DNA of 57,799 bases from positions 1 through 57,799 of the forward strand of contig JANQLT010000026.1 in NCBI GenBank assembly GCA_028280455.1, in the 5' to 3' direction. Of the stretch, positions 1-8,291 are shown one piece after another (position 1 is the first letter of the stretch; every line of letters starts with the position of its first letter). A model generated the notes under the pieces. That model did not search any database. It worked only from the letters and a program-made list of their open reading frames with translations, and was not told where the DNA came from. The DNA comes from Kiloniellales bacterium (GTDB lineage: Bacteria > Pseudomonadota > Alphaproteobacteria > Kiloniellales > JAKSDN01). Position numbers and translations under genes: made by a program.

Positions 1-3000
1 GACAACTCGGCGCTGCTGCTCGACAGCGCCGCGGTGATCCGCTTCGTGCCGAATGCCGACTACAACGGCTCGGCGACCTTCGGCTACAAGGCCTGGGACC
101 AGTCGAGCGGAGCCAGCGGCGACAGCGGGGTCGATACCGCCGCCGGCACGGCTTTCTCGGCGGCCAGCGAGACGGCGGCGATCACCGTGACCGCCGTGGC
201 GGACGCGCCGCTGCTCGATACGGCGGCCGACCCCGAGCTGACGGCGATCGCCGAGGACACGGCGGCGCCGGCCGGCGACACGGTCGCCAGCATCGTGGTC
301 GACGGCTCGATCACCGACCCCGACGGCGGCGCGGTCGAAGCCATAGCGGTGACGGGCGTCGACGACAGCTACGGCACCTGGCAGTACTCGACCGACGGCG
401 GCACGAGCTTCAGTGCCATCGGTGCGGTCTCGGACGGTGCGGCCCTACTGCTTGACGCCACAGCGATCGTCCGTTTCGTGCCGAACGGCGATTTCCACGG
501 CGAGGCGACCTTCAGCTTCAAGGCCTGGGACCGGACAGGCGGCGTCAACGGCCAGAGCGGCGTCGACACCACCGGCGGCACGGCCTTCTCGAGCGCGAGC
601 GATACGGCCTCGATCTCCGTAACCTCGGTTGCCGACGCGCCGGTCCTCGACACCAGCGGCTCCCCGGCCCTGACGTCGATTCCCATGAACGCCGCGGCGC
701 CGAGCGGCAACAGCGTCGCGGAGATCGTCATCGACGGCTCGATCACCGACGTGGATGGCCCCGTGGCCGAGGCCATCGCCGTCACCGGCGTGTCCAGTCT
801 CAACGGCGCTTGGCAGTATTCGACCGACGGCGGGGCGAGCTTCACCACCATCGCTGCGGTCTCGAACAACTCGGCCTTGCTGCTGGATAGCAGCGCCCTG
901 ATCCGCTTCGTGCCCAACAGTGGCTACACCGGGGATGCGACCCTCACGTTCAAGGCCTGGGATCAGTCGGTCGGCTCGAACGGTCAAAGCGGCGTCGATA
1001 CGACGCTCGGCACGGCCTTCTCGACCGCCACTGAGCTGGCCCGCATCTCGGTGACGGCGACCAATTCCGCGCCGGTCCTGAACACCAGCGGCAGCCCGGC
1101 CTTGAGCGCTATCGCCGAGGACAGCTCGGATCCGACCGGCGACAGCGTTGCCTCCATCGTGGTCGACGGCTCCATCACCGACACGGACGGTGCGCGGGAA
1201 TCGATCGCCGTCACCTCGGTCGACGACAGCAACGGCACCTGGCAGTACTCGACCGACGGCGGCGCGACCTTCAGCGATATCGGTGTCGTGTCCGACAGCT
1301 CGGCGCTCTTGCTGGATAGCACGGCGCTGGTTCGCTTCGTGCCCGACGCCTCGTTCACCGGCACGGCGACCTTCGGCTACAAGGCCTGGGACGAGAGCAG
1401 CGGCTCCAACGGCCAGAGCGGCGTCGACACGACTTCCGGCACTGCCTTCTCGACGGCCAGCGAGACCGGCTCGATCACCGTCGTCGCAGAAGCCAACACG
1501 CCCGACTTCTCGACCGGTTCGGAGTTCCAGGTCAACACCACGACGGCGGACAAGCAAGGCGATTCGTCAATCGCGGCGCTGGACGACGGCGGTTTCGTGA
1601 TCGTCTGGGAGTCGAACCTTCAGGACGGCAGCAACCATGGCGTCTATGCTCAGCGCTACGATGCCATGGGAGACGCCGTCGGCACGGAGTTCCGTGTCAA
1701 CACGACGACCAGCAACGAGCAGGAAGGTCCTGCCGCGGTCGGGCTGGACGGCGGTGGCTTCGTCGTCGTCTGGCAGTCCAAGAACCAGGACGGCCACAAC
1801 ACGGGTGTCTTCGGCCAGCGCTACGACGGAAACGGCGATCCCCTCGGCGGCGAGTTCCAGGTCAACACCGAGACCAACAACAAGCAGGAAGTCCCCAACG
1901 TTGCCGCCTTGAGCAGTGGCGGCTTCGTCGTCACCTGGGAGTCGCACAACCAGGACGGCCATAACACCGGCATCTACGGCCAGCGCTATGACGCCGCGGG
2001 GGTGAAAGCGGGCACGGAGTTCAGGGTCAACACGACGACCAGCAATGTCCAGGACGATTCCCAGGTTGTCGGCCTCGACGGTGGCGGCTTCGTCGTGGTC
2101 TGGCAGTCGAGCGGTCAGGACGCCAACGGCACGGGCATCTTCGCGCAACGCTATGACGCGGCCGGGCTCGCGGTCGGCTCGGAGACGCAGGTCAACAGCT
2201 ACGAGACCGGCGATCAGGGCAAGCCGGCCGTGGAGGCGCTGGACGGCGGCGGCTTCGTGATCGCCTGGGAATCGGGCGGACAGGACGGCAGCGGCAAGGG
2301 GATCTTCGCGCAGCGTTTCGACGCCGTCGGCAATGCGCAGGAGTTCGAGTTCCAGGTCAACAGCGAAACGGCCGACGACCAGAAGAACCCCTCGATAACC
2401 GCGCTGGAGGATGGCGGTTTCCTGATCGCTTGGACCTCGATGAACCAGGACGGCAGCGCCAGCGGTGTCTATGCCCAGCGCTTCAGTGCCGACGGCGACG
2501 CGATCGGCGCTGAGTTCCGCGTGAACACGACGGTTTGGAATGGCCAGAAGGACGTCGCCGTCGAGACCCTCGAATCCGGTGCCGTCGTGGCGGCCTGGGA
2601 AGCCACGAACGGCCAGGACGGCGACAGGGGGGGTGTCTTCGCGCACCAATTCGACAGCGAGACGGCCTCCGTCACCATCAATGCGCCCGTTGCAGCAGGC
2701 ACCGATGCGCTCGACCTGAACGGCAGCGACAGCTTTGTCGACCTAGGCAACAACTTCGATCCGGGCACCGGCGACATGACCCTCGAGGCCTGGTTCTACT
2801 ACGACGGCCAGACCGGAAACGACACCATCATCTCCAAGGGATCGGGCGCGGAAGACGGTGTGCACATATTCCTCGATGATGGCGAGTTGGTCATCTTCGC
2901 CAATCCCGGAGGCGCTTTGCCGTCCGATGTCGCCGCCATGAAGACGACTTTGCCGGCCGAGCCCGGTTGGCATCACGTCGCGATGGTGATCGATCAGGAG

Positions 3001-3633
3001 CAGGGCAGCGATGCCAGCACGATCACCGGGTATCTGGACGGCTCGAGCGCGGGCTGGACCGCGGGCTACTTGGGAGTCGGGGAGGGTACGTTCACGACCG
3101 GATCCGAAGGACTCACGAGTGGCGACAACTTCATGATCGGCGCGGCCAATAGCGGGATCAACAACACCAACTTCTTCGAAGGGCAGATCGCCGACGTCAG
3201 GGTCTGGAACACCGCCCGCAGCCAATCCGAGATCCAGGCCGACATGAGCCGGACATTGAACGGCGACGAGGACCACCTGGTCGGCAACTGGCGGCTCGAC
3301 GAAGGCTTGGGCACCTCGATCTCGAACGCCGTGGCCGGCGGCGTCGACGGCAGCCTGACCGGCAGCGCCGGCTGGGAAAGCACGACCAGCTTGACGGTGG
3401 CCAAGAACGGCGAGCTCGACGGCCGCATCACCGCCACCGACGCCGAGGGCGACAGCCTGTCCTTCAGCGTCTCGGGCAATGCCTCGAACGGCACGGCGAC
3501 CATCGACGCGACGACGGGTGCCTGGGAGTACACGCCCAACAGCGAGTACACCGGCGCCGACAGCTTCAGCTACCAGATCTCCGACGGCCACGGCGGCACC
3601 GACACCGTGAACGTCTCGGTCGTCGTGGTGTAG
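1..3633 (+). CDS. Giant cadherin/VCBS-like repeat adhesin, 5'-partial (C-terminal 1210 aa)
   Basis: The open frame runs in from the left edge; the first visible codons already match the middle of a repeat, so the GTG at 34 is not the real start. Layout: one partial and three full repeats of 142-144 aa (units at about 196-627, 628-1059 and 1060-1485), each with GTWQYSTDGG, SALLLD, IRFVPN and FKAWD motifs. Seven repeats of about 55 aa follow (about 1505-2680), each with EF(Q/R)VNT, GGFV(V/I)xW, QDG and QRYDA. A LamG/concanavalin-like domain (about 2698-3390) has VDLGN, LEAWFYYDG, GWHHVAM and ADVRVWN motifs. A last Ig-like VCBS domain ends in DGHGGTDTVNVSVVVV. Such proteins are usually exported by type I secretion and act in adhesion. 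Seven 55-aa units suggest a seven-bladed propeller (inference). No RTX nonapeptides are visible. The gene converges on the EAL gene of the adjacent secretion locus. Confidence 0.88.
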   Translation, partial: DNSALLLDSAAVIRFVPNADYNGSATFGYKAWDQSSGASGDSGVDTAAGTAFSAASETAAITVTAVADAPLLDTAADPELTAIAEDTAAPAGDTVASIVVDGSITDPDGGAVEAIAVTGVDDSYGTWQYSTDGGTSFSAIGAVSDGAALLLDATAIVRFVPNGDFHGEATFSFKAWDRTGGVNGQSGVDTTGGTAFSSASDTASISVTSVADAPVLDTSGSPALTSIPMNAAAPSGNSVAEIVIDGSITDVDGPVAEAIAVTGVSSLNGAWQYSTDGGASFTTIAAVSNNSALLLDSSALIRFVPNSGYTGDATLTFKAWDQSVGSNGQSGVDTTLGTAFSTATELARISVTATNSAPVLNTSGSPALSAIAEDSSDPTGDSVASIVVDGSITDTDGARESIAVTSVDDSNGTWQYSTDGGATFSDIGVVSDSSALLLDSTALVRFVPDASFTGTATFGYKAWDESSGSNGQSGVDTTSGTAFSTASETGSITVVAEANTPDFSTGSEFQVNTTTADKQGDSSIAALDDGGFVIVWESNLQDGSNHGVYAQRYDAMGDAVGTEFRVNTTTSNEQEGPAAVGLDGGGFVVVWQSKNQDGHNTGVFGQRYDGNGDPLGGEFQVNTETNNKQEVPNVAALSSGGFVVTWESHNQDGHNTGIYGQRYDAAGVKAGTEFRVNTTTSNVQDDSQVVGLDGGGFVVVWQSSGQDANGTGIFAQRYDAAGLAVGSETQVNSYETGDQGKPAVEALDGGGFVIAWESGGQDGSGKGIFAQRFDAVGNAQEFEFQVNSETADDQKNPSITALEDGGFLIAWTSMNQDGSASGVYAQRFSADGDAIGAEFRVNTTVWNGQKDVAVETLESGAVVAAWEATNGQDGDRGGVFAHQFDSETASVTINAPVAAGTDALDLNGSDSFVDLGNNFDPGTGDMTLEAWFYYDGQTGNDTIISKGSGAEDGVHIFLDDGELVIFANPGGALPSDVAAMKTTLPAEPGWHHVAMVIDQEQGSDASTITGYLDGSSAGWTAGYLGVGEGTFTTGSEGLTSGDNFMIGAANSGINNTNFFEGQIADVRVWNTARSQSEIQADMSRTLNGDEDHLVGNWRLDEGLGTSISNAVAGGVDGSLTGSAGWESTTSLTVAKNGELDGRITATDAEGDSLSFSVSGNASNGTATIDATTGAWEYTPNSEYTGADSFSYQISDGHGGTDTVNVSVVVV

Positions 3634-3658
3634 CGGCAGCTTCGGGTAAGGACCTGGC

Positions 3659-3722
3659 GCGTTTTGCGATCGGACGGCACCGGCCCGGTGCCGTGATTCC
3701 GCGTCAGCGGAAAACGCTCTAG
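3659..3722. repeat. Palindromic repeat family A, short form (copy 1)
   Basis: A 64-bp imperfect palindrome, GCGTTTT...CGGACGGCACCGG / CCGGTGCCG...GGAAAACGC, sits in the convergent gap between the adhesin stop and the EAL gene stop. It matches the outer arms of the 128-129-bp copies at 11136 and 34715 but lacks their inner hairpin. A hairpin here could work as a bidirectional terminator or RNA stabiliser (inference). Confidence 0.8.
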
Positions 3723-3728
3723 GCCCGC

Positions 3729-5024
3729 CTAACCGGCGGCGCGGATGCTCTGGCGCAGGTTGTTGGCGACCTGGAAGGCCTGCTCTTCATCGCCGCGCCA
3801 TTCCCTGACCAGAGCCATGGCGGCATCGAAGCTGACCGGCTTCGAGAAGAGATAGCCCTGGAAATAGTCGCAGCCGAAGAGCTGCAGGACCGAGGCCTGG
3901 TGGGGATGCTCGATGCCTTCCGCGACGACTTCAAGGCCGAGGCCGTGACCCAGGGCGATCATGGCGCGGACCATCTCCTTGCCGCTGGCCTCGCCCAGGT
4001 TCTCCGCCACGAAGCTGCGGTCGATCTTCAGCGTGTTGACGGGAAAGCGGTGCAGGTGGCTGAAGCTCGAATAGCCGGTGCCGAAGTCGTCGATGCTGAT
4101 GGACAGGCCGATGTCACGGCAGCGCTTGAGCGTGCGCAAGGTGACCTCGGCGTTCTTCATCAGCATGGATTCCGTGATCTCCAGGGCGAGCGAATGCGGC
4201 GCCGTGTTGTGGCGCTCGAGGCAGGAGGTGATGTAGTCGACGAATGCCTCGTCGGCGAACTCACGGGCGGTGACGTTGACGCTGATGCTCAGGTCCTCGG
4301 TGGTGCCCATGGCCTGGGCCTCAGCGCGCAGCATGGTTAGGGACTCGCAGGCCTTGTCGATGACGTAGCGGCTGATGTCGCAGATCAGGCCGCTCTGCTC
4401 CGCCGCGGCGATGAAGGCACCCGGGGGCACCATGCCGTGGTTCGGATGCTGCCAGCGCACCAGCGCCTCGAAGCTCTTGATCCGGCCCGTCTTGCAGCAG
4501 ATCAGCGGCTGGTAGTGCAGGACCAGCTCCTTGCGAGCGATCGCCTTCTTGAGCGACTGCTCCAGCTCGAGCCGCTCGATCGCTTCCTTGTGGGCCTGGA
4601 GCTGGGATTCGATGCCCTGCGTCGAGGCGGGCTGGTAGGGGATCAGGTTGCCGATCGCCTCGCTCTTGAAGCGCTGCATGGTGTCGCGGAAGCGCTCGAG
4701 GATGACGGTCAGCACCATGCGCAGGACCGGGTCCAGCCGTTTCAGGCGGGCGTGAAGCTGCTCGGCGGAGAGGATCAGCAGCTCGCATTCGGTGACCGCG
4801 GTGACCGTCGCGGAGCGGGGCCGATTGTCGACCACGGCCATCTCGCCGAAGATCTCGCCGGCCACGCGCCGGGCGATGACCATCTTCTCGCTGCCGACCT
4901 GGGTGGAGATCTCGACCGTGCCGCGCTCGATCACGTAGGCGCAGTTGCCCGTCTCTCCCTCATGGAAGATCACAGTGCCGGCGGGGATGGTCCGTCTGTA
5001 TTCGTCGGTCGTCGGCACGTCCAC
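3729..5024 (-). CDS. Cyclic nucleotide-binding domain - EAL phosphodiesterase
   Basis: A 431-aa protein. The N-terminal cNMP-binding domain (about 10-120) carries the phosphate-binding cassette GEIFGEMAVVDNRPRSA with the Glu and Arg expected for cAMP binding. The EAL domain (about 175-415) keeps FEALVRW, the Asn of the VNVTA strand, LEITES, DDFGTGYSS, KIDRSF, AEGIEH and FQGYLFSKP, so it should hydrolyse c-di-GMP to pGpG. No signal peptide or membrane segment is seen, so it is cytosolic. The start is GTG at 5024; a second GTG two codons in (5018) is equally possible, and neither has a strong Shine-Dalgarno. It lies 127 bp downstream of the HlyD gene on the same strand, in a locus that also encodes an adenylate cyclase. 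That suggests cAMP-controlled c-di-GMP breakdown (inference). Confidence 0.9.
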   Translation of the reverse strand: MDVPTTDEYRRTIPAGTVIFHEGETGNCAYVIERGTVEISTQVGSEKMVIARRVAGEIFGEMAVVDNRPRSATVTAVTECELLILSAEQLHARLKRLDPVLRMVLTVILERFRDTMQRFKSEAIGNLIPYQPASTQGIESQLQAHKEAIERLELEQSLKKAIARKELVLHYQPLICCKTGRIKSFEALVRWQHPNHGMVPPGAFIAAAEQSGLICDISRYVIDKACESLTMLRAEAQAMGTTEDLSISVNVTAREFADEAFVDYITSCLERHNTAPHSLALEITESMLMKNAEVTLRTLKRCRDIGLSISIDDFGTGYSSFSHLHRFPVNTLKIDRSFVAENLGEASGKEMVRAMIALGHGLGLEVVAEGIEHPHQASVLQLFGCDYFQGYLFSKPVSFDAAMALVREWRGDEEQAFQVANNLRQSIRAAG

Positions 5025-5151
5025 CTGCAGGCGCCGGAGCGGCGCAAATGCCTCGGATCATTGGGACACTAGGCGGGGTTGGTAAACTTTGGGTGAACCC
5101 CAAGGCATAGGTCGGCAGGATTAGTCAGGGCTCTGATGGCCGGGCCGCGCC

Positions 5152-6441
5152 TTAACGATCGCGAAAGGCCTCCTCGCGCAGCCGCAGCACGGGCTCGACG
5201 ATGTAGCGCAGGACCGAGCGCCGGCCGAGGCCGATGTCGACCTGGGCCTGCATGCCCGGCGAGATCGGGAAGCGCTGCGCGCCGATCGACAGGTGGTCGC
5301 TGTCCGTCTCGACGATCAGCCGGAAGAAGTGGTTGCCCTCCGCATCGCTGTTGGTGTCGGCCGAGACGTTGACGATCCGGCCCGCCAGGCTGCCGTAGGT
5401 CAGGAAGTCGTAGGTCGTGATCTTGACGGTGGCGGGCTGGCCGACGACCACTTGGCCGATGTCGCTCGGCGAGAGCTGCGCCTCGACCACCAGACGCTCC
5501 TTGCTGGGCACGATCTCGACGATCGGCTCGGCCGGCCCGACCACGCCGCCGATGGTGTTGATCTTCATGTCCTGGACGATGCCGTCGATCGGGCTGACGA
5601 CCTCGGTCCGCACGGCCTGGCTCGAGGCCCGCTGGAGCAGCTCGCGCTGCCGCGCGATCTCCAGCTCGACCTCGCGCAGGCGCTCGGCGGCCTCCTTGCC
5701 GAAGCGGTGGCGCTCGTTGATCAGCCGCTCCTCGGCCTCGCGCTGGGCCGTCTCGGCCGCCGGCAGGGCGATGCGCAGCGCCGAGATCTCGCCCTCGATC
5801 TGCTCCAGCTCCCGGGCCAGGTCGAGAACCTGCATCTCGGGCACGAGCTGCTGCTCGCCGAGGCGGTAGACCATGTCGTACTGCTTGCGCGAGATCTCCA
5901 GGTTGCGCAGCAGCGAGTGCAGGCTGGATTCGATGGACTCGACCTCGAGCTCCTTCTGGCGCGTCTGCTCGCGCAGCACGGCGAGGTTGCTGTCGTGGGC
6001 GCGGCGCCGGCTGAGGAAGGCGGCGCGCTCGGCCTCGGCGAGCTGCGGCTGCCGGCCGCTCGGCGCCCCGGGCAGGCTGAGGGCCAAGCTGGCGTATTCG
6101 GACAGCAGGCGAGAGCGCTCCAGCTCCAGGCCGTCGAGCCGCACCTGGATCTCCTCGGCGTTGAGGCCGCCGCTGCCGAGATCGAGCTGGATCAGCGGCT
6201 GGCCGACGGTGACCGCGTCGCCCTCACGGACGTGGATGTCGGTGACGATGCCGCCCTCCAGGTGCTGCACCACGCGAACCTCGCCCTGCGGCACGACGGT
6301 GCCGCTGGCGACCGCGACCCGGTCCAGCTCGGCGACGGAGGCCCAGGTCGCCGAGCCGGCCAGCATGACCATGGTCAGCCAGGCCAGCGGCTGCCAGCTC
6401 GGCACGGGAAAGCGGGTCAGGATGCGGTCGAGCCCCTTCAT
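5152..6441 (-). CDS. HlyD-family type I secretion membrane fusion protein
   Basis: A 429-aa periplasmic adaptor linking the inner-membrane ABC exporter to an outer-membrane TolC-type channel. One N-terminal membrane segment (about 18-38) precedes a beta-barrel/lipoyl half motif (VVQHLEGGIVTDIHVREGD). A long alpha-helical hairpin rich in Glu, Arg and Leu follows (about 90-270), then the returning lipoyl half (VVSPIDGIVQDMKINTIGGV) and a C-terminal barrel ending in the family-typical PGMQAQVDIGLGRRSVLRYI. The ATG at 6441 overlaps the ABC gene stop as ATGA, indicating translational coupling. No TolC gene is in the window. The expected cargo is a large adhesin such as the neighbouring one (inference). 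Confidence 0.93.
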   Translation of the reverse strand: MKGLDRILTRFPVPSWQPLAWLTMVMLAGSATWASVAELDRVAVASGTVVPQGEVRVVQHLEGGIVTDIHVREGDAVTVGQPLIQLDLGSGGLNAEEIQVRLDGLELERSRLLSEYASLALSLPGAPSGRQPQLAEAERAAFLSRRRAHDSNLAVLREQTRQKELEVESIESSLHSLLRNLEISRKQYDMVYRLGEQQLVPEMQVLDLARELEQIEGEISALRIALPAAETAQREAEERLINERHRFGKEAAERLREVELEIARQRELLQRASSQAVRTEVVSPIDGIVQDMKINTIGGVVGPAEPIVEIVPSKERLVVEAQLSPSDIGQVVVGQPATVKITTYDFLTYGSLAGRIVNVSADTNSDAEGNHFFRLIVETDSDHLSIGAQRFPISPGMQAQVDIGLGRRSVLRYIVEPVLRLREEAFRDR

Positions 6442-8291
6442 GCCACCGAGCCCTCCCGGGCGTCGCCCTTGAACCTGAGGTGCGGGAAGAGCCGCGGCAG
6501 GATGTCGTCGCGCGGCCCGGCCAGGACGATGCCGCCGCGCCCCATGACGATGATGTTGTCGCAGCGGCTGAGAAGCTGCGGCGAGTGGCTGACCACGACC
6601 AGGTTCCGCTTGGCGGCGAGCGCCTGGAAGCTGTCGCAGAGCCGCTGCTCCGCCTCGGGGTCGAGGTTGGCGCTGGGCTCGTCGAACAGCAGCACCGGCG
6701 GATCGTCGAGCAGGGCGCGGGCGAGGGCGATGCGCTGGCGCTCGCCGCCCGACAGGCGCCGCCCGGCCTCGCCGACGTCGGTGTCGTAGCCCTCCGGCAG
6801 GTCGGAGACGAAGGCGTCGACGCCGGCCCGCTCGGCCGCCTTCAGGATCGCGGCGTCGTCCAGGTCGTCCCGGCCCTTGGTGATGTTGTCGCGGATCGAG
6901 CCTTGGAACAGGAAGGACTCCTGGGGCACGTAACCGATCCAGCGGGCCAGGTCGGCGCGGCCGAACTGGCTGATGTCGTTGCCGTCGAGCAGCACGCGAC
7001 CGGACTCCGGCGGGTAGAGGCCCTGCATGATCTTGAGCAGGGTCGTCTTGCCGCTGCCGTTCGGGCCGACGATGCCGTGCAGGGCGCCCTGGCGCAGCCG
7101 GAAGGAGATGCTGTCGAAGATCGGGTCCTTGTCGGCGGCGTAGCCGAAGCGGACCTTGTCGAAGGCGACGATGCCCTTGGGGGTCGGCAGCTCTAGCGCG
7201 CTTTCGGCCCGGTCGCAGGCCTCCGCGAGCAGGTCGTCGAGGCGGCGGAAGGAGGACTTGAGCTTCTGTAGGCCGCGCCACAAGGGGATCGCCTGAGTCA
7301 GCGGCTGGACCACGCGGGAGGCCAGCAGGTTGGCCGCGATCAGGCCGCCGATGGTCATCTCCTGGCCGATGATTGCGGCGGCGCCGAAGGTGGTCATGAG
7401 CACGCTGGTCAGCATGGTCATGCTGGCGCCGATGTTGCTGAAGCCGTCGACATGGGCGCCGCGCCGCACGGAGCGCTCGATCAGCGAGGCTTCGTGGTCT
7501 TCCCAGCGGTCGCGCAGGCTGTCGCCGAGGTTGAGGGCCTTCACCGTGGCGCGGCCGGAGACCATCTCGCCGGTCAGCGCGTCTCGCTTGGCGGCCGCCT
7601 CCTGCTCGCTGCGGCTGGAGCGGGTGATGACCAGGGAGGAGATGACGGTCAGCGCCAGGTAGACCGGGATCAGCGCCAGCAGGACCGTGGCGACGGGGGC
7701 GGCGATGAAGCCGATGACGGCGATGAAGAACAGCACGAAGGGCAGGTCGACGATCAGCACGACGGTCGAGCCGGCGACCGTGTCGCGGACGATCTCGCCG
7801 TCGCGCAGCAGGTCGCGCCACTGGGTGCCGGACTGTGCTTCCAGGGAGCGCAGGGGCAGCCCGGTCAGCCGCGAGAAGAGCAGGCGCTTGACCCGCGCGT
7901 CGACCTGCAGCGCGGTCATCTGGATCAGCCGGCTGCGGGCGTGGCGCAGGATGAAGTCGAACACGATGGCCGCCAGGATCGCCGCCAGCAGCCCCTTGAG
8001 GGTCTGGATCCCGGCGTAGGGCACGACGCGGTCGTAGACCTGCAGGACGAAGATCGGCACGGCCAGCGACAGGGCGTTGATGAAGATCGACATCACCACC
8101 AGCTTGCCGAAATGGGCCGCCAGCACCTCGGTCACCATCGCGGCGATGCGCTGGCCGCCGGCCGCCTTCGGCGCGGCCGCGGGCGACTCGCTCTCGGCCG
8201 GCTGCTCGCCGAGGCGCCGGCCCAGGCGCTCGATGAGCTGCCGGGCGCCGCCCAGGGCCGTGGCGCCGTTCTTGAGGCCGGGCGCGCTCAT
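6438..8291 (-). CDS. Type I secretion ABC transporter (LapB/HlyB-like, no C39 domain)
   Basis: A 617-aa fused permease-ATPase. An Ala/Glu-rich N-terminal lead of about 55 residues precedes a six-helix exporter domain (about 70-350) with FVLQVYDRVVP, the signature of type I secretion exporters. The nucleotide-binding domain has Walker A GPNGSGKTT, Q-loop YVPQESFLF, signature LSGGERQR, Walker B VLLFDEPSA and the H-loop SHS. There is no N-terminal C39 peptidase, so the substrate is unlikely to be a GG-leader peptide. The ATG at 8291 overlaps the cyclase stop (ATGA), and the gene's own stop overlaps the HlyD start. Export of a large repeat protein fits the neighbourhood. Confidence 0.93.
   Translation of the reverse strand: MSAPGLKNGATALGGARQLIERLGRRLGEQPAESESPAAAPKAAGGQRIAAMVTEVLAAHFGKLVVMSIFINALSLAVPIFVLQVYDRVVPYAGIQTLKGLLAAILAAIVFDFILRHARSRLIQMTALQVDARVKRLLFSRLTGLPLRSLEAQSGTQWRDLLRDGEIVRDTVAGSTVVLIVDLPFVLFFIAVIGFIAAPVATVLLALIPVYLALTVISSLVITRSSRSEQEAAAKRDALTGEMVSGRATVKALNLGDSLRDRWEDHEASLIERSVRRGAHVDGFSNIGASMTMLTSVLMTTFGAAAIIGQEMTIGGLIAANLLASRVVQPLTQAIPLWRGLQKLKSSFRRLDDLLAEACDRAESALELPTPKGIVAFDKVRFGYAADKDPIFDSISFRLRQGALHGIVGPNGSGKTTLLKIMQGLYPPESGRVLLDGNDISQFGRADLARWIGYVPQESFLFQGSIRDNITKGRDDLDDAAILKAAERAGVDAFVSDLPEGYDTDVGEAGRRLSGGERQRIALARALLDDPPVLLFDEPSANLDPEAEQRLCDSFQALAAKRNLVVVSHSPQLLSRCDNIIVMGRGGIVLAGPRDDILPRLFPHLRFKGDAREGSVA

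Noticed and set aside
445..1557. Long minus-strand frames opposite the adhesin (also 1567-2649 and 2743-3591)
   Set aside because: They mirror the repeat structure of the plus-strand gene, are Arg/Ala/Val/Gly-rich and match no family; in GC-rich DNA the opposite strand often stays open.
6442..7821. Upstream extension of the HlyD frame to 7821
   Set aside because: Arg/Pro-rich shadow of the ABC gene; the real HlyD start is the ATG at 6441 in the ATGA overlap.
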